Below, piece after piece: positions 41,414 to 49,322 of a stretch of 64,000 nt of DNA. The stretch covers positions 186,001-250,000 of the forward strand of contig JAHDPO010000007.1 of assembly GCA_018434325.1 (NCBI GenBank), in the 5' to 3' direction. The DNA is from Clostridia bacterium (GTDB taxonomy: Bacteria > Bacillota > Peptococcia > DRI-13 > UBA5745). Within the stretch, counting starts at the first letter, position 1. The number at the start of each line of letters is the position of its first letter. Below the pieces are notes generated by a model. The model was not told the origin of the DNA and did not search any database. It saw only the letters and a list, made by a program, of their open reading frames with translations. The position numbers and the translations under genes are program-made.

Positions 41414-42652
41414 TTAAAGGCTCAGCAGCGCCGGAGCCGCTGTCAGCAGTAAAGACGACACCAGCAGCAGTATCATGGGGAACAGCAGCCAGGTCTCTCT
41501 GCGGCTGTCCCGGGATTTTTGGTCCAACAAACACCTTTGCCTGCCTTCTCTGGCCTCAAGCCTTAGCAATGCGGCCAGAGAATTGCTGCCCAGATGATAA
41601 TTTTGCAGCAACAGTTCCGTTGCACGGTGCAACGCCTCACCTTGCCGGGGCTGAATCCTGTCCAAGGCCGCGGCAAAAGGCACCCCTACCGCCAGTTGTC
41701 CGGCTACTGAGAGTAAGCAGTTGTCCAAATCAGCAGCCTGCTTTGCATTCCCTGTCGGACCGGCCGTCTCCAGACGGCTTACGGCCGCTTGCTGCCAGGC
41801 ATCCGGCAGATTGAGGCCAGCCGATAAATGCAGCGCCATCTCCTCCTGGAAATCAGCCAATATCAGCTCTGCCGCCGGCTCCTCCTCTTGCAGCAGCAAC
41901 CGAAAAAACAGGAGGCTGCCGACCATCTGCAGGCCAAAAACCATTGCTGCGATCACCGGGCCCTTGCCGCTATAAAGTGACTCCATATATGCCGGTGTCG
42001 CCAGCCGCAAAAAAGCTGTATACACTGCCGGCGCAGCCGCCAGAAGACAGCCCTCCAGCCGGCGGACAGCCAGCCGGGCCTCCAGAAACTCCCTTGCTTG
42101 CAATCGCTCCCGTATGCCGCCTGTGCAATGGATAAACACCTGATTAAGGCTGGCTCCCGTCCTGACTGCCGAGGCCAGCACTGCAGCCAGGGCCCTTAAC
42201 TCCGGCAGACCCAGCTGCACAGCTAATTCTTTATAGACCAAGTCCACCGGATAATTCAGCTCCAGCAAGCCCAGACATTGGCGCCAGGCTGCTTTTGCCC
42301 GCTCATGCTCCGCCCTGCCGGCTGCCGTCACTTTAAACCGGGAAGCCAGGAGGCGGCGGGCCAAATCCCGGGTAGCCGTAGCCGGCGCTTTCCCAGCTTT
42401 TAGTCCCAAAGTTAATTCCTCCAGCCAAAGAACGGCTGCCTTTCTCATCCGCTGCTGGCGGCGGCTCTTTCTCTGGTTCAGCAAAAGTGACAGCATCAAT
42501 CGGTAGATCACTACCGCTGCCGCCAGCAGCAAGAACTTGATCCGAAAATACAAGGCCGCTGTGGCCAGAGATGCCAGGGCAAGGCCCGCCTTAATTAAAA
42601 GCAGCAGCGACTTTTCCCCCGCCACTAAGTCTCCCCTTGCCGTCCCTCTCAT
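41414..42652 (-). CDS. TadB/TadC fused-type platform protein
   Basis: A 412-residue membrane protein that appears to hold two T2SSF-like halves: one near residues 60-230 (LWLEELTLGLKAGKAPATATRDL) and one near 265-400 (FQEEMALHLSAGLNLPDAWQQA). Membrane helices lie at 15-60, 205-250 and the C-terminus. A fused TadB-TadC would pair with the first CpaF. The start is ambiguous: ATG 42652 or GTG 42625, the latter five bases after AGGGGAG. Confidence 0.8.
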   Translation of the reverse strand: MRGTARGDLVAGEKSLLLLIKAGLALASLATAALYFRIKFLLLAAAVVIYRLMLSLLLNQRKSRRQQRMRKAAVLWLEELTLGLKAGKAPATATRDLARRLLASRFKVTAAGRAEHERAKAAWRQCLGLLELNYPVDLVYKELAVQLGLPELRALAAVLASAVRTGASLNQVFIHCTGGIRERLQAREFLEARLAVRRLEGCLLAAAPAVYTAFLRLATPAYMESLYSGKGPVIAAMVFGLQMVGSLLFFRLLLQEEEPAAELILADFQEEMALHLSAGLNLPDAWQQAAVSRLETAGPTGNAKQAADLDNCLLSVAGQLAVGVPFAAALDRIQPRQGEALHRATELLLQNYHLGSNSLAALLRLEAREGRQRCLLDQKSRDSRRETWLLFPMILLLVSSLLLTAAPALLSL

Positions 42653-43772
42653 ATAGCCTTTTAATCTCCGGTCTTAAGCCTGACCAATCCACAACCCGGA
42701 TAACTTCCGCCACCTGCCTTCTGCCATCTGGCAGCCTCTCCAAATGCACCACTAAATCCAAAGCCGCACCAATCTGCCGCCGGATGGCAGCCGCCGGCAA
42801 TCCCAAGCCTGCCATCATGGCCATGGTCTCCAGCCTTTCCAGCATATCAGCGGCTGAATTGGCATGGCCGCTGGACATGGCTCCCCGATGCCCTGTATTC
42901 ATAGCCTGCAGCATATCCAAGGCCTCCCCTCCCCTGACTTCCCCTACGATGATCCTGTCCGGCCGCAGCCGCAAAGCCATCCGCACCAGCTGACGCAAGG
43001 TCACCTCACCCTGACCCTCCGTATTGGGCGGCCGGGCCTCCAGGCGGACTACATTAGCCTGACCGGCAATCTTCAGCTCAGCGGCGTCTTCCACCGTCAC
43101 GATTCGTTCTCCTGCCGGCACTAAATTAGCCAAGGTATTCAGCAAAGTGGTCTTGCCGCTGCCGGTGCCGCCGCTGATGAAAATAGACCGCCGCTCCCTT
43201 ACCGCCCGGGCCAGCTTCTCGGCCACAGCCTCCGGCAAAGAGCCCTGGGCAGCCAGTTCCTCCAGGCTGAAGCTTTTGGCAGCAAACTTCCGGATAGCCA
43301 GCACCGGCCCGTCTAAAGCTACCGGCGGCAGCACAGCCCCGATGCGGGAGCCGTCAGGCAGCCTGGCATCCACCATGGGGTTAGCCTGATTGACCTGGCG
43401 ATTAACCTGGTCGCAAACCCGCTGAATCAATTCCAAAACCTGCCGCTCATCCTCAAAAGCTATCCCGGCAGGCATCAGGCAGCCGTTTTTCTCCACATAC
43501 ACCTGCTGACAGCCATTAATCAGCACATCGGTGATCTCCTGATCCTCCATCAACGGCTGCAAGCGATCCAGGCGGCGAAAACGGTTGAACAGCTGCTCCA
43601 GCATAGCTTCCTTCTCCTCCAGGTCCAAGCCGAAGGCTCTGCTCCGGTTAAGAACCAAAGCCTCCAAGGTCTGCCGCACCACCCCATCGGACCACTGGCC
43701 CTCCCGGGCTGCCCTGGCCGAGAGATCGCCTTCAATCTCTTGCAAACATTCGGCATATTCTGGCCTCACCAT
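42591..43772 (-). CDS. cpaF: CpaF/TadA-type secretion ATPase, first gene of the pilus operon
   Basis: A 393-residue ATPase with the canonical CpaF layout: N-terminal domain with DVLINGCQQVYVEKNG, Walker A GGTGSGKTT (201-209), and the Walker B and histidine boxes RIIVGEVRGGEALDML and MNTGHRGAMSSGH. It should power extension, and in TadA systems also retraction, of the Flp pilus. It is the first gene after the promoter at 43797-43825. Confidence 0.93.
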   Translation of the reverse strand: MVRPEYAECLQEIEGDLSARAAREGQWSDGVVRQTLEALVLNRSRAFGLDLEEKEAMLEQLFNRFRRLDRLQPLMEDQEITDVLINGCQQVYVEKNGCLMPAGIAFEDERQVLELIQRVCDQVNRQVNQANPMVDARLPDGSRIGAVLPPVALDGPVLAIRKFAAKSFSLEELAAQGSLPEAVAEKLARAVRERRSIFISGGTGSGKTTLLNTLANLVPAGERIVTVEDAAELKIAGQANVVRLEARPPNTEGQGEVTLRQLVRMALRLRPDRIIVGEVRGGEALDMLQAMNTGHRGAMSSGHANSAADMLERLETMAMMAGLGLPAAAIRRQIGAALDLVVHLERLPDGRRQVAEVIRVVDWSGLRPEIKRLYERDGKGRLSGGGKVAAAFN

Positions 43773-43796
43773 GGAATTATTCTCCTTTTATTTCAT

Positions 43797-43825
43797 AATA
43801 TACCATATTATTCCATTTTTGTAAA
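43797..43825 (-). promoter_or_regulatory. Promoter of the pilus operon
   Basis: Minus strand TTTACA (43820-43825), 17-base spacer, TATATT (43797-43802). It leads into AAAGGAG and the cpaF start at 43772, and is divergent from the winged-helix gene promoter. Confidence 0.65.
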
Positions 43826-43850
43826 GGGTGGATCATTTATTTCTTTTTCC

Positions 43851-43879
43851 TTGTATTTTTCGGCAAAACCGCATAGAAT
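43851..43879 (+). promoter_or_regulatory. Promoter of the small winged-helix gene
   Basis: TTGTAT (43851-43856), 17-base spacer, TAGAAT (43874-43879). Confidence 0.6.
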
Positions 43880-43911
43880 AGCTTTAATCATACAAGCAGG
43901 AGGTATTCGCC

Positions 43912-44088
43912 ATGGATGTTAACGCTAAAGTTTTAGAGGTTCTGCAAGCCAGCGGCCAGCCGATGAAATCTGCTGAGATCGCCGAAAAAGCAGGCGAAGA
44001 CAAAAAAGCAGTGGATAAGGCCATTAAAGCTTTGAAAGCCGAAGGAAAAGTAGAATCCCCAAAGAATTGTTACTACGCCGCTAAATAA
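43912..44088 (+). CDS. 58-residue winged-helix-like protein beside the pilus promoter
   Basis: A short gene with AGGAGG eight bases before ATG 43912 and its own promoter and terminator. The product reads as a helix-turn-helix unit: VLEVLQASGQPMKSAEIAE, then DKKAVDKAIKALKAEGKV, then a short wing with NCYYAAK. This is the pattern of small winged-helix DNA-binding proteins. It is divergent from the pilus operon with only 140 bases between the genes, so it is a candidate pilus regulator; it could equally act elsewhere. Confidence 0.8.
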   Translation: MDVNAKVLEVLQASGQPMKSAEIAEKAGEDKKAVDKAIKALKAEGKVESPKNCYYAAK

Positions 44089-44135
44089 GTCCAGGAAGCA
44101 CAGCCGGGAGCGGAGCAAACAAATCATGACCAAAC

Positions 44136-44186
44136 AAAAGCCCGGAGTCAGCTTTGTATCGTTGCAAAACTGCTTCCGGGCTTTTT
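44136..44186 (+). terminator. Terminator after the winged-helix gene
   Basis: AAGCCCGGA (44138-44146) pairs with TCCGGGCTT (44175-44183), followed by a T-run. Confidence 0.8.
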
Positions 44187-44242
44187 AAGCTTGCTGCTAA
44201 TGGGCTGGACAAATAATAAATCAATTTATTTAAAAATATTAT

Positions 44243-44271
44243 TTGACACTATGGCCTTTTACTGTTATCCT
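44243..44271 (+). promoter_or_regulatory. Promoter for the dapA leader
   Basis: TTGACA (44243-44248), 17-base spacer, TATCCT (44266-44271). It lies 226 bases before dapA. Confidence 0.6.
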
Positions 44272-44460
44272 TACTCTATTAATTTAAGGAATCATCCAAT
44301 AATTATTTTCTATTTTATATTCTAATTCGTATATTACTGAATATTTAATTAATTTATTAATAGTGTTTTTTTGAAAGATCATCAAGATTCTGGAGGCCTG
44401 TCAGCAATAAGATTTGTTTGGTGTTTAAAGCTGCCGACAATTCCTGTCGGCAGTTTTATT
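44272..44460 (+). ncRNA. A+T-rich dapA leader ending in a terminator
   Basis: From the promoter at 44243 a leader of about 180 nt runs to a clean intrinsic terminator: CTGCCGACA (44431-44439), loop ATTCC, TGTCGGCAG (44445-44453), TTTTATT. dapA starts 37 bases later with its own ribosome site. I see no lysine riboswitch or T-box motif. It may be an attenuator or an independent small RNA. Confidence 0.5.
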
Positions 44461-44496
44461 TGGATATATAGATTATAGAAAAAGGAGTGATTTTTC

Positions 44497-45375
44497 ATGA
44501 AACAGCCCCCTTTCCTGGGCTCCTGCGTAGCCTTGGTGACCCCCTTCACCAAAGATGGTGTGAATTATGAGAAGCTGGAAGAACTCATTGAATGGCATAT
44601 AAAAGAAGGCAGCAATGCTATTTTAATCGGCGGAACTACCGGCGAAGCCTCTGCTATGACAAAAGAAGAGCATAAGTCCGTTATCCGTTTTACCGTTGAA
44701 AAGGCCGCCAAACGCATTCATGTTATGGCCGGAACCGGCAGCAACAATACTTCGTCTACTATCGAACTGAGCCAATATGCCCAGTCCGTTGGCGCCGATT
44801 CTCTTCTCCTGGTTACTCCTTATTACAACAAAACTACCCAGGAAGGCTTATACCGGCATTTCAAGGCTGCGGCAGAAGCCGTCACTATACCCATTGTTCT
44901 GTACAATGTGCCTGCCAGAACCAGCTTAAATATCAATCCCGATACCTTAAAGCGCCTGTCTGCCATTAAAAATATCGTAGCCCTTAAAGAGTGTAATTTA
45001 AACCAGGTTGCTCAAACCAGACTCCTTTGCGGCGATGATCTCTTCATTTATTCCGGTGAAGACGGAAATGTTCTGCCGCTTTTGGCTTTGGGAGGCCTGG
45101 GGGTGATTTCGGTCATGGCAAATATTGTGCCCGCCGATACCCGCAGAATGGTTGCCGCCTTTTTCAACGGCGACCTGACTACCAGCCGCGCCCTGCAAAT
45201 CCGGGCTATCCAGTTGATCGACGCTTTGTTTTGTGAGGTAAACCCTATTCCCGTAAAAGCGGCGATGAACCAAATGGGATTCCATGTGGGAGAGTGCCGG
45301 CTGCCTCTTGTAGAAATCAGCAGCAAAAGCCGGAATACCCTTTGCACCGCTTTAAAAGAATACGGATTAATTTAA
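44497..45375 (+). CDS. dapA: 4-hydroxy-tetrahydrodipicolinate synthase
   Basis: A 292-residue TIM-barrel lyase condensing pyruvate and aspartate semialdehyde, the first step of lysine, diaminopimelate and spore dipicolinate synthesis. The active-site Thr-Thr (GGTTGEA, 45-51), Tyr136 (VLYNVPAR) and Schiff-base Lys164 (ALKEC) are present. ATG 44497 follows AAAGGAGTG. It stands alone on the plus strand among minus-strand genes. Confidence 0.95.
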   Translation: MKQPPFLGSCVALVTPFTKDGVNYEKLEELIEWHIKEGSNAILIGGTTGEASAMTKEEHKSVIRFTVEKAAKRIHVMAGTGSNNTSSTIELSQYAQSVGADSLLLVTPYYNKTTQEGLYRHFKAAAEAVTIPIVLYNVPARTSLNINPDTLKRLSAIKNIVALKECNLNQVAQTRLLCGDDLFIYSGEDGNVLPLLALGGLGVISVMANIVPADTRRMVAAFFNGDLTTSRALQIRAIQLIDALFCEVNPIPVKAAMNQMGFHVGECRLPLVEISSKSRNTLCTALKEYGLI

Positions 45376-45411
45376 TGGACGATTACCGTAAACAGAGAAA
45401 CTGATAAAAAG

Positions 45412-45457
45412 AACGGGAGAGTCTCTTCAATATCGTTTCGAGACTCCCCCGTTTTTA
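45412..45457. terminator. Terminator between dapA and clpX
   Basis: AACGGGAGAGTCTC pairs with GAGACTC..CCCGTT, with T5 following on the plus strand. Convergent genes on both sides. Confidence 0.8.
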
Positions 45458-45532
45458 ATTATTTCCGCTTCTACTTGCTATAAACCTTTGCTATTACGCA
45501 TTAGATGCGCTGTTTGGTATCATGTCCGGCCT

Positions 45533-46912
45533 TCAGGCGCTGGCTTCCTCTTTGCTGCCTTTGCCTTCTTTGCCCTTATCCTTGGCGGCAGAACCGGCGG
45601 CAGCGGCGGTGCCGGTACCGGCCAGCGTGGTCAGCAAGGTCAATTCAGCCCCCTCCGTCACCGCCTCCTTAGTCACCAGGCATTTGCGGATATCTTTGCG
45701 GGAGGGCAGTTCAAACATGGTATTGCGCATCAAATCTTCCATAATGGCCCTGAGGCCCCGGGCTCCGGTATTACGCTTGATGGCTTCATCGGCAATGGCC
45801 TCCAAAGCTTCCTCGGTGAATTCCAGCACGCAGCCGTCCATCTCCAGCAAAGACTGATACTGGCGCACCAGAGCGTTTTTCGGTTCCGTCAAAATCCGCA
45901 CTAAAGCATTACGATCCAGCGGAGCCAGAGATACGGTCACCGGCACCCGGCCTACAAATTCCGGTATCATACCGTATTTGATCAGGTCCTGCGGCATCAG
46001 CTGCTTCAGGTGCTCCGCCAAATTCGTCTCTTTGCGGCTTTCCACCTTGGCGCCAAAGCCCATGGTTTTTTTGCCTACCCGGTTGCCGATGATCTTGTCG
46101 ATGCCCTCAAAGGCGCCGCCGCAAATAAACAGCACATTGGATGTATCCAGCTGCAGAAACTCCTGATGGGGATGCTTGCGTCCGCCTTGAGGCGGCACAC
46201 TGGCCACTGTACCCTCCAGGATTTTCAGCAAAGCCTGCTGAACACCCTCGCCGGAAACATCCCGGGTTATGGAGGGGTTTTCCGACTTCCGGGTGATCTT
46301 GTCGATCTCGTCGATATAAATAATGCCGCGCTCGGCTTTCTCAATATCGTAATCGGCGGCCTGGATCAGCTTCAAAAGGATGTTTTCCACATCCTCGCCC
46401 ACATAACCGGCTTCCGTCAGCGATGTGGCATCAGCAATGGCGAAAGGCACCTTCAAAATCTTCGCCAGCGTCTGGGCCAACAAGGTTTTGCCGCTGCCCG
46501 TAGGTCCAATAAGCAGGATATTGCTTTTTTGGAGCTCTACCTGCTCTCCCTTATCATTTTTAACAGTGCGGCTGCTCTTTTCCTTGCCCTTTTTCCCTTT
46601 AGCCCCGGGATTGCCGATACGCTTATAGTGGTTATAAACGGCTACGGCTAAAGCAATCTTTGCCACGTCCTGATCTATTACATATTGGTCGAGAATTTCT
46701 TTAATTTCTTTAGGCGGCAGAGCCCGGCCCCAGGAATTATCCTCCTGGGAATCATCCTCATCAACGATGGTGCCGATGATCTCATTGCACAGCTCAATAC
46801 ATTCGTCACAAATGTAAACGCTGGGGCCGGCCACCAGCTTTGCCACCATATCCTGGCTTTTGCCGCAAAAAGAACATTTTACATCGTGTTCGCCGTCGTC
46901 ATATTTAACCAT
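45533..46912 (-). CDS. clpX: ATP-dependent Clp protease ATP-binding subunit ClpX
   Basis: A 459-residue AAA+ unfoldase that feeds proteins to ClpP. The N-terminal zinc-binding domain has Cys13, 16, 35 and 38; Walker A is GPTGSGKT (136-143); Walker B is IIYIDEIDK; the ClpP-docking loop reads TMGFG. It is about 35-40 residues longer than usual because of a C-terminal tail rich in Ala, Gly and Lys (about 425-459), which is not part of the known fold. It is preceded by clpP and tig in the usual order. Confidence 0.95.
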   Translation of the reverse strand: MVKYDDGEHDVKCSFCGKSQDMVAKLVAGPSVYICDECIELCNEIIGTIVDEDDSQEDNSWGRALPPKEIKEILDQYVIDQDVAKIALAVAVYNHYKRIGNPGAKGKKGKEKSSRTVKNDKGEQVELQKSNILLIGPTGSGKTLLAQTLAKILKVPFAIADATSLTEAGYVGEDVENILLKLIQAADYDIEKAERGIIYIDEIDKITRKSENPSITRDVSGEGVQQALLKILEGTVASVPPQGGRKHPHQEFLQLDTSNVLFICGGAFEGIDKIIGNRVGKKTMGFGAKVESRKETNLAEHLKQLMPQDLIKYGMIPEFVGRVPVTVSLAPLDRNALVRILTEPKNALVRQYQSLLEMDGCVLEFTEEALEAIADEAIKRNTGARGLRAIMEDLMRNTMFELPSRKDIRKCLVTKEAVTEGAELTLLTTLAGTGTAAAAGSAAKDKGKEGKGSKEEASA

Positions 46913-46967
46913 ATATCACCTCACACCGGCAGCCTCGGCCAACCGGTATCTTTTATTTTTTTCCCAG

Positions 46968-47042
46968 GGCGTCCCAAGGGACGCATCAAGGTTGCTTAAT
47001 GGCGTCCCAAGGGACGCATCAAGGTTGCTTAATGGCGTCCCT
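46968..47042. repeat. 33-bp tandem repeat copying the end of clpP
   Basis: The unit is present about 2.3 times with period 33 (46968, 47001, 47034). Each unit contains GCGTCCC-AA-GGGACGC, a 7-bp hairpin. The clpP stop (47019) lies in the middle copy, so the last codons (DAIKQP, stop) have been duplicated into the non-coding gap before clpX. Confidence 0.8.
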
Positions 47043-47651
47043 AGGAATCTGCTTCAAAACATCGTCGATCAAGCCGTATTCCTTAGCGTCTTGAGCTTCA
47101 AAAAAGAAGTCCCGCTCCACATCCTGCTTGATTTTGTCCAGGGGCTGGCCGGTATTTTCCGCCAGAATCTGATTCAACCGTTCTTTTACCTGCAAAAGGC
47201 GGCGGGCATGAATCTCGATATCCGTCACCTGGCCCCGGGCGCCGGCAGAAGGCTGATGAATCATAATTTCCGCATTAGGCAAAGCAAAGCGCTTGCCTTT
47301 GGCGCCGGCAGCCAGGAGAAAAGCCCCCATGGAAGCCGCCAGGCCAATACAGATGGTGGAAACGTCGGCTCTGATGTACTGCATGGTATCGTAAATAGCC
47401 ATGCCCGCCGTCACCGAACCGCCGGGACTATTAATATATAGGGAAATATCCTTATCGGGATCCTCAGCATACAGGAATAACAGCTGAGCCACCACCAGAT
47501 TGGCTACGGTATCATCGATTTCCGTACCCAAAAAAACGATACGGTCTTTCAGCAAACGGGAATAAATATCATAGGAGCGTTCACCCCGGCTTGACTGCTC
47601 CACAACAATAGGCACATAGGCATTCATGGAAGGACGATAAATCTCGGTCAT
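47019..47651 (-). CDS. clpP: ATP-dependent Clp protease proteolytic subunit
   Basis: A 210-residue serine peptidase forming the 14-mer chamber. The catalytic triad is Ser107 (GLAASMGA), His132 (IMIHQPSA) and Asp181 (ERDFFF). The last residues, IPRDAIKQP, come from the repeat unit that is duplicated downstream. The unusual tail is slightly longer than in many ClpP proteins. Partner ClpX is the next gene. Confidence 0.96.
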   Translation of the reverse strand: MTEIYRPSMNAYVPIVVEQSSRGERSYDIYSRLLKDRIVFLGTEIDDTVANLVVAQLLFLYAEDPDKDISLYINSPGGSVTAGMAIYDTMQYIRADVSTICIGLAASMGAFLLAAGAKGKRFALPNAEIMIHQPSAGARGQVTDIEIHARRLLQVKERLNQILAENTGQPLDKIKQDVERDFFFEAQDAKEYGLIDDVLKQIPRDAIKQP

Positions 47652-47730
47652 TTTTTACACCTCATCTCTTTGTTCAACTAATATCAACGAATATCAACGA
47701 ATACTTTCAATAATGCTCATATATACTATA

Positions 47731-47779
47731 GAGGGCAGCGTCCTGCACCTATATCTGAATGGTACATCCGGCTGCCCTC
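47731..47779. other. Stem-loop between tig and clpP
   Basis: GAGGGCAGC (47731-47739) and GCTGCCCTC (47771-47779) form a perfect 9-bp stem without a T-run. It may weaken read-through from tig or be part of a clpP leader. The 160-bp gap also contains the direct word ATATCAACGA repeated in tandem near 47683-47702. Confidence 0.45.
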
Positions 47780-47815
47780 CAGGCATGATTCGATCCGTAG
47801 AGCTATAGCGCCTCG

Positions 47816-49111
47816 TTATTTGATCTTGGCGTTGTCTGTCAGAACTTTGATGGCTTTATTCATCATCAGATTGAATTTCAGGGAATCCACCATAGTCTTG
47901 TTGCCGCCGTAAATCTTCTTGATCTCTTCAACCGGCCTGCCGGTCTGATCTGCCAGGCGCTTGTATTCCTCCTCCAGATCCTCGTCGCCGATGACCACGC
48001 CTTCGGCCTGGGCCACAGCTTCCAGAACCAGCTCCGTCTGCAGCTCCTTTTGGGCTCTTTCTTTGAAGTTTTCCCGGATGTCTTCCAGCTTCATGCCGGT
48101 AAGCTCCATGTATTGTTCAAGCTCGATGCCCTGGCGGCGAATCTGGCGGGCAAAATTCTCCAAAAGCTGATCCTGTCTCATGGCCAGCATGCTCTCCGGC
48201 AGCTCCGGATTGGCCTCTTCAACAGCTTTTTCTACGGCCTTGTTTTCCAGATCGGCCTGAGCTTTTTCTTTGGCTTCTTTGCTTAATTTTTCTTCCAGAT
48301 CCTTCTTCAGCTCTTCCAAAGTCTCAAACTCGGAAACGTCTTTGGCAAACTCGTCGTCCATCTCGGACAAAATCTTATGCTGGATCTCTTTAACGGTGAC
48401 GTCAAAGACGGCAGCTTTGCCGGCCAGCTCCGTAGCCCGGTAGTCCTCGGGGAATGTAACGCTGACCGCTACCTCGTCGCCAACCTTGGCGCCTACCAGC
48501 TGCTCTTCAAAACCGGGAATAAAACTGCCGCTGCCCAGCTCCAGGGGATGATCCTGACCGGCGCCGCCTTCAAAAGGAATATCATCTACCTTGCCCAAAA
48601 AGTCGATAGTGCATACGTCGCCCAGGACGGCAGGACCTTCCGTCTTCTCGAGACGGGCAAATCTTTCCTGCATAGCTTTGAGTTGTTTTTCTACGGCGCC
48701 TTCTTCAGCCGCCTCAGACAGCTTCTCCAGCTCCATACCCTTGTATTCGCCCAGCTTGATTTCCGGCTTCAAATCGTAAACAGCCGTGAAAACCAAACCC
48801 TGGCCTTTCTCAGAGGAAACGATCTCGTATTTAGGATAAACAATGCATTCATAGGCAGAACCGATCTCATCGAGAGCCTGACTGAAGGCTTCGGGAACGG
48901 CGTCATTAATCGCATCTTCCAAAAGAATCTCTCTGCCGTACATCCGCTCCACCACATGACGGGGAGCTTTTCCTTTGCGAAAACCGGGAATGCTGATCTT
49001 TCTCACCACTTGGCGAAAAGCTTTATCCATAGATTTTTCAAAGGTTTCCGTAGGCACCTCAATGGTGAGTTTGGCTTTATTGCCTTCCAGTTTTTCCGCA
49101 TTGACTTTCAT
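47816..49111 (-). CDS. tig: Trigger factor
   Basis: A 431-residue ribosome-bound chaperone and prolyl isomerase. The ribosome-binding signature GFRKGKAPRHVVE lies at about residues 43-55, the FKBP-type domain at about 155-245 (VDDIPFEGGAGQDHPLELGSGSFIPGFEEQL) and the long helical C-terminal domain follows. The ribosome site AGGAGGAA precedes ATG 49111. Standard order tig-clpP-clpX. Confidence 0.96.
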   Translation of the reverse strand: MKVNAEKLEGNKAKLTIEVPTETFEKSMDKAFRQVVRKISIPGFRKGKAPRHVVERMYGREILLEDAINDAVPEAFSQALDEIGSAYECIVYPKYEIVSSEKGQGLVFTAVYDLKPEIKLGEYKGMELEKLSEAAEEGAVEKQLKAMQERFARLEKTEGPAVLGDVCTIDFLGKVDDIPFEGGAGQDHPLELGSGSFIPGFEEQLVGAKVGDEVAVSVTFPEDYRATELAGKAAVFDVTVKEIQHKILSEMDDEFAKDVSEFETLEELKKDLEEKLSKEAKEKAQADLENKAVEKAVEEANPELPESMLAMRQDQLLENFARQIRRQGIELEQYMELTGMKLEDIRENFKERAQKELQTELVLEAVAQAEGVVIGDEDLEEEYKRLADQTGRPVEEIKKIYGGNKTMVDSLKFNLMMNKAIKVLTDNAKIK

Positions 49112-49206
49112 TCACACATTCCTCCTGTATTAACTTGCCAAAGGCGCATCTTATAATAACGCCTCGTATATTTTCTCATATAAAGAAAAGCAACTTATTC
49201 TTGTAG

Positions 49207-49235
49207 ATATTATCATAAATTTTATAAGCGCACAA
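49207..49235 (-). promoter_or_regulatory. Promoter of tig
   Basis: Minus strand TTGTGC (49230-49235), 17-base spacer, TAATAT (49207-49212), about 95 bases before the start. Confidence 0.55.
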
Positions 49236-49240
49236 GGGCT

Positions 49241-49286
49241 TAAAATTGTTTGACTATTTAACTCCATTAAAATTGTTTGACTATTT
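49241..49286. repeat. Two 19-bp direct repeats upstream of the tig promoter
   Basis: TAAAATTGTTTGACTATTT occurs at 49241-49259 and again at 49268-49286, period 27. Each contains TTTGACT. They lie just upstream of the tig -35, where a regulator could bind. Confidence 0.6.
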
Positions 49287-49322
49287 GACCGCACTTCCTC
49301 TATCCTGTGCTTAACTCCGCCC

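Noticed and set aside
44272-44460. Lysine riboswitch or T-box before dapA
   Set aside because: No conserved L-box bases and no T-box GGTGG core are visible; the region is A+T rich and only the terminator is clear.
46860-47441. Plus-strand frame with repeated [11 protein letters not shown] words
   Set aside because: It is the complement of clpP and the 33-bp tandem repeat and has no start signals.
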